A stretch of DNA of 13,977 nt, taken from DATMXP01 sp964460935 (GTDB lineage Bacteria; Acidobacteriota; Terriglobia; Terriglobales; Acidobacteriaceae). The notes beneath the pieces are model-generated. The model worked only from the letters and a program-made list of their open reading frames with translations. It was not told the origin of the DNA and ran no database searches. The position numbers were made by a program, and so were the translations under genes. Position 1 is the first letter of the stretch, and every line of letters starts with the position of its first letter. This document shows, piece after piece, positions 7,500 through 12,651 of the stretch. The stretch spans positions 1-13,977 of the forward strand of contig CAYWSM010000110.1 in assembly GCA_964460935.1 (NCBI GenBank). Reading direction: 5' to 3'.

Positions 7500-8242
7500 A
7501 GCTTCGCAATCTCGTCCTGCTCTTCGCCATCATCGCCCTCGCTATCTCCACTTTCGCCGCCACAGGAAAGCCTGTCACTTACAAGAGTGGAAGCGAGAAC
7601 GTCTCCGGCATCCTGTATGAACCGGGCGGCAATGGGCCTTTCCCGGCAATTGTGGTCATCCACGAGTGGTGGGGATTGAATGACTGGGTGAAGGAACAAG
7701 CCTCGAAGCTCGCCGATGAAGGCTATGTAACGCTGGCGATAGACCTGTATCGGGGGCAAGTCGCCACCACGCCCGAAGAGGCGCACGAACTGATGCGCGG
7801 AGTCCCCGAGGACCGAGCAACTCGCGACCTGCTCGCCGCCAGCGCCTATCTGCGCTCACTAAAGAACGTGAAGCCCGATAAGATCGCTTCGATTGGTTGG
7901 TGCATGGGCGGAGGATATTCGCTCGATCTTGCGGTGAACGATCTCAAACTCGCCGCGGACGTTATCAATTACGGCCACCTCGCCACCGAACCCGAAACGC
8001 TCAAGAAGATTAACGCTCCCATCCTGGGAATCTTTGGCGGACAAGACAAAGGCATTCCGCCCGAGAGCGTGAATCAGTTTGCTGATCAACTGAAGAAGCT
8101 GGGTAAGACCGTCGAAATCAAAATCTATCCCGACGCCGGTCATGCCTTTGAAAACCCCAACAACAAGGCCGGGTATCGTTCCGAAGATGCCGCGGATGCG
8201 TGGCAACGAACCGTGAAATTCCTGGCTGCGCACTTGAAGTAG
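7496..8242 (+). CDS. Exported dienelactone hydrolase family protein
   Basis: A 248-residue alpha/beta hydrolase of the dienelactone hydrolase family, which hydrolyses lactones and esters. The triad is visible: nucleophile Cys136 in GWCMGGG, Asp184 in GGQDKG and His216 in DAGHAFEN, with Glu57 in HEWWGL as the family's regulatory Glu. Unlike classic ClcD/TfdE enzymes it has an N-terminal signal peptide (about residues 1-21, ending FAA), so it probably acts outside the cytoplasm. The ATG overlaps the GNAT stop (ATGA) and the pair is likely coupled. No chlorocatechol or muconate pathway genes are nearby, so a role in aromatic degradation is not supported; the substrate is unknown. An imperfect inverted repeat overlaps the stop codon. 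Confidence 0.9.
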   Translation: MKLRNLVLLFAIIALAISTFAATGKPVTYKSGSENVSGILYEPGGNGPFPAIVVIHEWWGLNDWVKEQASKLADEGYVTLAIDLYRGQVATTPEEAHELMRGVPEDRATRDLLAASAYLRSLKNVKPDKIASIGWCMGGGYSLDLAVNDLKLAADVINYGHLATEPETLKKINAPILGIFGGQDKGIPPESVNQFADQLKKLGKTVEIKIYPDAGHAFENPNNKAGYRSEDAADAWQRTVKFLAAHLK

Positions 8243-8302
8243 TGGTGATCACCGAGTGTCGCTCGTCAGGATGCGGTCGTTGCACTCGGGTGATCGCACT
8301 AC
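8239..8302 (+). repeat. Gene-end inverted repeat D overlapping a stop codon
   Basis: The left arm (8239-8258) includes the TAG stop at 8240-8242 and the perfect palindrome GGTGATCACC (8244-8253). The right arm is 8283-8302. Against the reverse complement of the right arm the two match apart from one single-base indel on each side (GTAGTG, GATCACC and GAGTG blocks pair). The loop is 24 nt. There is no U-tract after it, so a standard terminator is not indicated. It is GC-richer than the other gene-end repeats in this window and has no clear 7- or 8-bp period. Confidence 0.65.
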
Positions 8303-8324
8303 ACGATTACAGGAAAAAATCTCC

Positions 8325-8353
8325 TTGCAACGAGGTTGTACTCTCGTTACTAT
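8325..8353 (+). promoter_or_regulatory. Promoter of the XRE regulator gene
   Basis: TTGCAA (8325-8330) and TACTAT (8348-8353) each match 4 of 6 consensus bases and are separated by exactly 17 bp. The predicted start near 8360 gives a leader of about 38 nt. No Shine-Dalgarno is visible in that leader. Confidence 0.55.
8329..8348. promoter_or_regulatory. Candidate operator palindrome inside the XRE promoter
   Basis: AACGAG (8329-8334) and CTCGTT (8343-8348) are perfect inverted half-sites separated by 8 bp, filling the spacer between the -35 and -10 boxes and touching both. This is where an autorepressing HTH protein would be expected to bind. Assignment to the adjacent XRE protein is inference from position. 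Confidence 0.5.
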
Positions 8354-8397
8354 TCAGCCTCCCCTAATTAGTTGCATATTGTCCGTTTAGATAACAC

Positions 8398-8748
8398 ATG
8401 AATATCGGCGAAAGAATTCGAAACTTCCGTTTGCAGAAAGCTCTGTCGCAGGGGGACATCGAAAAACGCACCGGGTTGCTCCGTTGCTATCTGTCGCGAG
8501 TGGAAAACGGGCACACCATTCCTTCGCTCGATACTCTCGCCAAGATCGCCAGCGCGATGGATGTTGCGTTGGCGCAGTTCTTTTCCGACGGTATCCCCGA
8601 AAACGGCTCGAAGAACTTGCCGCAGCTCAGCGATGACCAGGTGCGATTCCTGAATCAGATCCGCCGTTATTCAACGGGTCTCAACGAAAGCGATCGCAAG
8701 CTGGTGATCCAGATGGTGAAGAAAATGGCTGCCAGTACAGCCAAGTAA
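8398..8748 (+). CDS. XRE-family helix-turn-helix transcriptional regulator
   Basis: A 116-residue DNA-binding protein with one N-terminal HTH_3 (Cro/C1-type) domain at about residues 4-62: IGERIRNFR, the turn around SQGDIEKRTG, recognition helix LRCYLSRVENG, and the following IPSLDTLAKIASAM helices. The remainder (about 63-116) is a polar helical tail containing NESDRKLVIQMVKKMA and no ligand-binding domain that I can identify. The leader has no Shine-Dalgarno. Its promoter contains a 20-bp palindrome that may be its own operator. Neighbouring genes give no clear hint of its regulon. Confidence 0.9.
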   Translation: MNIGERIRNFRLQKALSQGDIEKRTGLLRCYLSRVENGHTIPSLDTLAKIASAMDVALAQFFSDGIPENGSKNLPQLSDDQVRFLNQIRRYSTGLNESDRKLVIQMVKKMAASTAK

Positions 8749-8823
8749 GCGCCGAATGACCGCGCTTCCAACTTCCCAAACTGGAACCTGAAAGCCTCTT
8801 TTGCGCCCGCGGCTCGCTCCACC

Positions 8824-8832
8824 TGATACACT
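8824..8832 (+). promoter_or_regulatory. Possible extended -10 promoter of cobO
   Basis: TGATACACT (8824-8832) is an extended -10 (TGn followed by TACACT, 4 of 6). A -35 is poor (TTGCGC at 8801-8806 with a 20-bp spacer). If used, transcription starts near 8839, which excludes the ORF start at 8801 and favours the ATG at 8879 or 8858. Confidence 0.4.
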
Positions 8833-8878
8833 AATCGTTTGCGCCAGACGCTCCAGCATGGCTGGGCGGCTACTCTCG

Positions 8879-9415
8879 ATGAACGACATCCGACGCGGGC
8901 TGATCATCGTCAACACCGGACCCGGGAAAGGCAAAACCACCGCGGCAATGGGCACTGCCCTTCGCGCGGTCGGCAACGGCATGAAAGTGCTGATGCTGCA
9001 GTTCCTGAAGGGATCCTGGCATTACGGCGAGCTTGATGCCGTGAAGGCCTTTGGCGACAAGTTCGTCATGAAACAGATGGGCCGCGGCTTCGTGAAGGTC
9101 GGCGGCGCTGAAACCGATCCCGAAGATATCCGCATGGTCGAGGCAGCGTGGGTGGAAGCCGCGAAGGCGATCCTCAGCGGCGGATGGGATCTGGTCATTC
9201 TCGACGAGATCAATTACGCCATCAGCTACGGAATGCTCGATCCGGCGAAAGTGGCCGATGTCCTGAAGCGCAAACCCGAGCTGGTTCACGTGATCTTGAC
9301 GGGGAGAAGTGCGCATCCGACAATCGTCGAGCTTGCCGACACGGTCACCGAAATGCGCGAAGTAAAGCACGCGTACCAGAAGGGCATCATGGCGCAGAGA
9401 GGTATTGAATACTGA
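8879..9415 (+). CDS. cobO: Corrinoid adenosyltransferase, CobO/BtuR type
   Basis: A 178-residue enzyme that transfers the adenosyl group of ATP to cob(I)alamin or cob(I)yrinic acid a,c-diamide, giving the adenosylcobalamin form in the cytoplasm. The family signatures are present: the P-loop GPGKGKTT (residues 14-21), QFLKGSWHYGE, and LDEIN followed by YAISYGML. The length fits CobO (about 170-200). I start at ATG 8879 (MNDIRRGLIIVNTG); two upstream in-frame starts (8858, 8801) would add Arg-rich residues outside the family, and a possible promoter lies at 8824-8832. No Shine-Dalgarno is evident. No other cobalamin gene is adjacent and I see no cobalamin riboswitch upstream, so this may be a stand-alone salvage enzyme. 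Confidence 0.9.
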   Translation: MNDIRRGLIIVNTGPGKGKTTAAMGTALRAVGNGMKVLMLQFLKGSWHYGELDAVKAFGDKFVMKQMGRGFVKVGGAETDPEDIRMVEAAWVEAAKAILSGGWDLVILDEINYAISYGMLDPAKVADVLKRKPELVHVILTGRSAHPTIVELADTVTEMREVKHAYQKGIMAQRGIEY

Positions 9416-9417
9416 GA

Positions 9418-9481
9418 TTGTCGGTTTTCGGTAAAGCCGCTGGTTAGGTTTTCTTTTTTACCGAAAACTGAAAACCGACAA
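9418..9481 (+). repeat. Gene-end inverted repeat B with 7-bp periodic arms
   Basis: It begins 2 nt after the cobO stop. The left arm has units TTGTCGG and TTTTCGG followed by TAAA (9418-9435). The right arm (9457-9481) is ACCGAAA, ACTGAAA, ACCGACA, A; its reverse complement reads TTGTCGG, TTTTCAG, TTTTCGG, TAAA. The arms are therefore identical except that the right arm carries one extra 7-bp unit. The hairpin has 12 bp, a 7-nt bulge of that extra unit, then 6 bp, around a loop of about 21 nt. No U-tract follows the 3' arm (a T run lies in the loop before it), so this is not a standard terminator layout. Confidence 0.85.
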
Positions 9482-9523
9482 ACCATTCCGCAGTGAGCTG
9501 AAGCTGGTACTTGAGAGCTAAAC

Positions 9524-10393
9524 ATGAGTTGGTTCAAACGAGAATCTGGAGCGATCGACAGTTCGGGCGAGAAGAAAGTCCGCACCGAAGGGTTGTGGGT
9601 GAAGTGTGAAGGTTGCCGCCAGATCATCTGGAAGAAAGATCTCGATGCTAACTTCAACGTTTGTCCCAAGTGCGACAAGCATTTTCGTATCGACGCCCGA
9701 ACGCGGCTCGCGATGCTGTACGACGACAGCCACTACGAAACGTTCGACACCAATCTTGTTTCCACCGACCCGCTGAAGTTTACCGACATCAAGTCTTACG
9801 CTTCTCGCTTGAAAAAGTACCGCCAGGAAACTGGCCTTAGCGACGCGATCATTAACGCCAAGGGTAAGATCGAAGGGCGCGACGTCATCACCAGCGCGAT
9901 GGAGTACAACTTCATCGGCGGCAGTATGGGTTCGGTGGTCGGAGAAGTGATTACGCGTGCCGTTGAGCGCGCTACCGATGAGCGCGTGCCGCTCATCATT
10001 GTGTCGGCTTCGGGTGGCGCACGCATGATGGAAGGCACGGTCAGCCTGATGCAGTTGGCGAAAATCTCGGCGGCGCTGGCGCGTATGGACGATGCCAAGG
10101 TGCCGTACATTTCATTGCTTACGGATCCGACCACAGGCGGAACAACTGCGTCCTTCGCAATGCTTGGCGACCTGAACATAGCCGAACCGGGTGCGCTGAT
10201 CGGATTCGCTGGCCCGCGTGTGATTGAGCAGACGATTCGCCAGAAGCTGCCGGAAGGGTTCCAACGCAGCGAGTTCCTGCTCGAACACGGAATGCTCGAT
10301 GCGGTTGTGCATCGACGCGACCTGAAGGGCTACATCGCCAAAGCGCTTGATTTCATGGCGGCCGACACAGCGCAGAAGAAAAGCGCGAGTTAA
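9524..10393 (+). CDS. accD: Acetyl-CoA carboxylase carboxyltransferase subunit beta
   Basis: A 289-residue subunit that pairs with AccA to move the carboxyl group from carboxybiotin to acetyl-CoA, making malonyl-CoA for fatty-acid synthesis in the cytoplasm. The N-terminal four-cysteine zinc ribbon is intact (C28, C31, C47, C50; KCEGC and CPKC). The carboxyltransferase core follows, with the oxyanion-loop region SASGGARMMEG and the Gly-rich TDPTTGGTTASFAMLGD, and GFAGPRVIEQT near the C-terminus. Length is normal for AccD. The ribosome site is weak (GAGAG 9 nt upstream). It lies 108 bp after cobO with a gene-end repeat between; fabG, also fatty-acid synthesis, is 3 kb upstream. accA is not in the window. 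Confidence 0.96.
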   Translation: MSWFKRESGAIDSSGEKKVRTEGLWVKCEGCRQIIWKKDLDANFNVCPKCDKHFRIDARTRLAMLYDDSHYETFDTNLVSTDPLKFTDIKSYASRLKKYRQETGLSDAIINAKGKIEGRDVITSAMEYNFIGGSMGSVVGEVITRAVERATDERVPLIIVSASGGARMMEGTVSLMQLAKISAALARMDDAKVPYISLLTDPTTGGTTASFAMLGDLNIAEPGALIGFAGPRVIEQTIRQKLPEGFQRSEFLLEHGMLDAVVHRRDLKGYIAKALDFMAADTAQKKSAS

Positions 10394-10600
10394 GGCGCGC
10401 GACCAAAGCACGTGGATAGCAATATCCGCGCTTCACGAGCGACCAGTAGCGTCAAACAGCCACGGACATGACGAAAGTAATATCGCTTCGTCCCATCCTG
10501 CCGTGTGTAAGTGCAAATATTCTGAACGACTTAACGTCATCGTTTTGCTAACGGCGGCGTTTGCAACGGGCGATGATACACGTTCCCATGATGGTTTTTG
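10394..10600. other. Gap after accD with a GNRA hairpin; no gene seen
   Basis: The 344 bp from accD to the next gene contain no convincing ORF. An 8-bp stem closing a GCAA tetraloop (10411-10418 with 10423-10430, one G-T pair) lies 17 nt after the accD stop; it has no U-tract. Further on, an imperfect 13-bp direct repeat (TTTGCTAACGGCG at 10544-10556, TTTGCAACGGGCG at 10560-10572) sits 16 bp apart just upstream of a strong promoter and could be a paired activator or repressor site. I see no RNA gene here. Confidence 0.4.
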
Positions 10601-10629
10601 TTGGCACGTTACTGGTCGATTTGTATAAT
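10601..10629 (+). promoter_or_regulatory. Near-consensus promoter of the small Lys-rich protein gene
   Basis: TTGGCA (10601-10606, 5 of 6) and a perfect TATAAT (10624-10629) are separated by the optimal 17 bp, making this the best sigma70-type promoter in the window. The start near 10636 leaves a leader of about 100 nt before the ATG at 10738; the leader contains a small CGAAT/ATTCG hairpin (10710-10726 region) just before the ribosome site. Confidence 0.75.
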
Positions 10630-10737
10630 CCTTCCACTCGAGGGCATTCGTCCTCTTTGCGCCGCAAGTCTTCGCCACTCGTCTAAATCGGCAGTTAGCA
10701 GTAGGCTGTCGAATTCTCTCCATTCGAAAGGAAATCT

Positions 10738-10938
10738 ATGAAGAAACTGATGACCCTGCTGTTTACGTTGGCGTTGGCGTGCTCGCTCTCGTTCGCCCAA
10801 TCCTCCTCTAGCGAATCCAGCGCTCCCAAGAAAGAAGATACCGCGAAGTCCGGTCAGAAAGACCAGAAGAAGGACGCAGGGAAAAAGGAAGAAAAGAAGG
10901 GCGACGAAAAGAAAGGCGACAGTCAGAAGCAGCAGTAA
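10738..10938 (+). CDS. Very small secreted Lys-rich disordered protein
   Basis: A 66-residue protein. A signal peptide covers about residues 1-20 (MKKLMTLLFTLALACSLSFA, cleavage before Gln). The mature 46 residues begin with a Ser-rich patch (SSSSESS) and continue as an almost pure Lys/Asp/Glu/Gly/Gln stretch with repeats such as KKDAGKKEEKKGDEKKGD; it has no hydrophobic core and should be disordered. The ATG has an AAAGGA ribosome site 7 nt upstream, a near-consensus promoter and a strong double hairpin behind the stop, so a high-level, single-gene transcript is likely. The Cys at 15 is inside the hydrophobic segment and does not form a clear lipobox. I do not recognise a family. It resembles the secreted protein at 407-727 in layout: signal peptide, AQS junction, Ser-rich linker, charged tail. 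Confidence 0.75.
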   Translation: MKKLMTLLFTLALACSLSFAQSSSSESSAPKKEDTAKSGQKDQKKDAGKKEEKKGDEKKGDSQKQQ

Positions 10939-10995
10939 CCCTTCGCACGCGAAAAACGAAGGGCCTCTCGACGAGGCCCTTTGTTTTTTGTTTTG
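10939..10995. terminator. Bidirectional terminator with two overlapping hairpins
   Basis: Hairpin 2 is GGGCCTC (10961-10967) with GAGGCCC (10973-10979), followed by TTTGTTTTTTG: a clear plus-strand terminator. Hairpin 1 is CCCTTCG (10939-10945, starting at the base after the stop) with CGAAGGG (10957-10963). The two share GGG at 10961-10963, so only one can form fully at a time. On the minus strand hairpin 2 is followed by TTCGTTTTT, so it can also end the transaldolase transcript arriving from 11004. Confidence 0.85.
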
Positions 10996-11003
10996 CGGGA
11001 AAA

Positions 11004-11648
11004 CTACTTTACCGCTTTTTCCCAATCTTTCAGGAATTGCGCCAGACCCTTGTCGGTCAGCGGGTGATTGAACAACATCTCCAGCACTTTGAAGGGCATG
11101 GTTCCCACATCGGCTCCGGCCTTCGCGCACTCCACGACGTGCAGCGGATGGCGCAGTGAAGCCGCCAGGATTTGCGTCTTGAAATCGTAATTGTCGTAGA
11201 TCAGCCGAATGTCCTTGATCAGTTGCATGCCATCCCAACTGATGTCGTCCACACGACCGAGAAAAGGGCTGACATAAGTGGCGCCCGCCTTGGCAACCAA
11301 CAGCGCCTGTGACGCCGAGAAGCACAGCGTCATGTTGATCTTGATGCCTTCCGACGAGAGTGTTTTACAGGCCTTCACGCCATCGCGCGTTGTCGGCAGC
11401 TTAATCACACCGTACTGGCTCCATTTGGCGTATTCATGGCCTTGATCGAGCATGCCCTTGTAGTCAACGGCGGTGACTTCAATGCTGGTGGGACCTTTCA
11501 CCAGATTGCAAATCTCGATAATGGTTTCCTTAAACGGCTTGCCTGCCTTTGCGACTAAAGAAGGATTGGTTGTAACGCCGTCGAGAATGCCCATATCGAC
11601 GGCTTCCCGGATTTCACTGAGTTCTGCGGTATCTACGAAAAATTTCAT
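11004..11648 (-). CDS. Transaldolase of the small TalC/FSA-type
   Basis: A 214-residue class I aldolase with the short single-domain form of transaldolase (TalC) and fructose-6-phosphate aldolase (FSA). It carries MKFFVDTAEL, DGVTTNPS, the Schiff-base lysine K83 in VIKLP, NMTLCFS and GATYVSPFLGR. At the place where E. coli FSA has its active-site Tyr131 this protein has Phe129 (SPF), as in transaldolases; from published work on that position transaldolase activity (sedoheptulose-7-phosphate plus glyceraldehyde-3-phosphate exchange) is the likelier reaction. Cytoplasmic, pentose phosphate pathway. The ribosome site is weak (GGGAAAA, about 11 nt upstream). It follows the FAH-family gene on the same strand after a gene-end repeat. 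Confidence 0.93.
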   Translation of the reverse strand: MKFFVDTAELSEIREAVDMGILDGVTTNPSLVAKAGKPFKETIIEICNLVKGPTSIEVTAVDYKGMLDQGHEYAKWSQYGVIKLPTTRDGVKACKTLSSEGIKINMTLCFSASQALLVAKAGATYVSPFLGRVDDISWDGMQLIKDIRLIYDNYDFKTQILAASLRHPLHVVECAKAGADVGTMPFKVLEMLFNHPLTDKGLAQFLKDWEKAVK

Positions 11649-11689
11649 GTGTGCGCTTTTCCCAAATTCGAAACGATTTTCAGAGTTTG

Positions 11690-11760
11690 TCAGTATTTCA
11701 GTTCATCAGACTTTAGAAAAAGTCGACTGAGAAACTGAAAAACTGATGAGCTGAAATACT
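11690..11760 (-). repeat. Gene-end inverted repeat C with 8-bp periodic arms
   Basis: It starts 3 nt after the stop of the minus-strand FAH-family gene. On the plus strand the arm near that stop reads ACTGAGAA, ACTGAAAA, ACTGATGA, GCTGAAAT, ACT from 11726, four degenerate 8-mers. The far arm (11692-11709) pairs with 11743-11760 at 17 of 18 positions, the exception being a G-T pair. A second small hairpin (GACTTT 11709-11714 with AAAGTC 11719-11724) lies in the loop. Read on the transcript strand, the 5' arm is built of units ending TCAG and the 3' arm of CTGANNAA-like units. No U-tract follows. Confidence 0.85.
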
Positions 11761-11763
11761 TCT

Positions 11764-12561
11764 TTACTCGTCTGCCACTGAATTTCTGAGGGTCCCCACA
11801 CCCTCAACTTCCACTTCGACCACATCTCCCGCGTTCAATGCGCTGACGCCGGCCGGAGTTCCGGTGGCAATCAGGTCTCCTGGGAGCAACGTCATAACAT
11901 TCGCTATATATCGGATGACGTCCCCAATCGGGAAGATGAAGTCTTTCGTGCTTCCCTGCTGGCGAACTTCGCCATTCACGCGACAGGTAACGCTCACGCC
12001 GGCCCATGGGTTTAACTCGCTCTCGATCACCGGACCGACAGGGCAGAACGTGTCGAAGCCTTTGGCGCGAGTCCACTGATCGTCCTGCTTCTGCAGATCG
12101 CGTGCCGTCACATCATTTACGCACGTGTAGCCGTGAATATATGGGCGAACATCTTCGTTGTCCGGCACCTTATGGCAACGTTTGCCAATCACCACGCCCA
12201 ACTCGCCTTCGTGATCCACTCTCTCGGAAAGTTTCGGACGCAATACGGCTTCGCCGTGTCCGATGACCGCTGAGGGCGGTTTGGAGAAGATCAGGATCTT
12301 GGTGGGGACTTCGTTGCCCAGCTCGGTCGCGTGCTCGCGGTAGTTGCGGCCCACGCAAATGATCTTCGAGGGCGCAACTGGCGACAGCAGCCGAGCTTCC
12401 TCGAGCGCCACGTGCGGAATTTTTTCCGTGCGAGCATCTTCGTCGGGCAGCGGAGATTCGCCGGTATCGAGAAAAATGCGTGTGATCACTTCACGGCCGG
12501 CAACCGACTCGACCAGTCCGTACTGAGGCTTTCCGTTGTGATGGAACAAGCAATATTTCAT
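11764..12561 (-). CDS. Fumarylacetoacetate hydrolase family protein
   Basis: A 265-residue enzyme of the FAH superfamily, which hydrolyses C-C bonds in acylpyruvates or decarboxylates/hydrates related oxo-acids. After an N-terminal region (1-60) the catalytic FAH domain shows VGRNYREHA, the metal ligands E118 and E120 in HEGELG and D150 in VNDVTARD, Lys167 in AKGFDTF, and TGTPAGV near the C-terminus. The start at 12561 (MKYCLFHHNG) gives a normal length. Other members act as acylpyruvase, oxaloacetate decarboxylase or 2-hydroxyhepta-2,4-diene-1,7-dioate isomerase; I cannot choose among these from sequence. It is upstream of the transaldolase on the same strand and 90 bp from the divergent lipoprotein gene. 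Confidence 0.92.
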   Translation of the reverse strand: MKYCLFHHNGKPQYGLVESVAGREVITRIFLDTGESPLPDEDARTEKIPHVALEEARLLSPVAPSKIICVGRNYREHATELGNEVPTKILIFSKPPSAVIGHGEAVLRPKLSERVDHEGELGVVIGKRCHKVPDNEDVRPYIHGYTCVNDVTARDLQKQDDQWTRAKGFDTFCPVGPVIESELNPWAGVSVTCRVNGEVRQQGSTKDFIFPIGDVIRYIANVMTLLPGDLIATGTPAGVSALNAGDVVEVEVEGVGTLRNSVADE

Positions 12562-12576
12562 AGCGAATCCAGAATG

Positions 12577-12607
12577 GCAGTGTAATGCACTGCGTAGTCC
12601 TCAGCAA
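12577..12607 (-). promoter_or_regulatory. Possible promoter with overlapping dyad, FAH-family gene
   Basis: On the minus strand TTGCTG (plus 12602-12607) and TACACT (plus 12579-12584) are 17 bp apart. A perfect 6-bp dyad, GCAGTG (12577-12582) and CACTGC (12588-12593) with a 5-bp centre, covers the -10 box. The -35 is weak (3 of 6). The arrangement fits an operator in the gap between two divergent genes, but no dedicated regulator is adjacent. Confidence 0.35.
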
Positions 12608-12651
12608 TCGGTACTCAGCGGTGCGCCGTTCTGCTAACCTGATGACCTCTC

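Noticed and set aside
8801..8878. N-terminal extension of cobO to 8801
   Set aside because: The added residues are Arg/Pro/Ser-rich and outside the CobO family, and a candidate -10 box lies inside this stretch.
8749..8878. Cobalamin riboswitch upstream of cobO
   Set aside because: I looked for a B12-box-like core and a long structured leader; the 130-bp gap shows neither.
10433..10723. A 96-codon minus-strand ORF in the gap after accD
   Set aside because: No ribosome site, no recognisable family, and it runs opposite the near-consensus promoter and leader of the 10738 gene.
6669..11760. CRISPR array or transposon ends to explain the repeats
   Set aside because: The units are 7-8 bp with no spacers, there is no cas or transposase gene, and the inverted repeats enclose only 20-45 bp loops with no visible target-site duplication.
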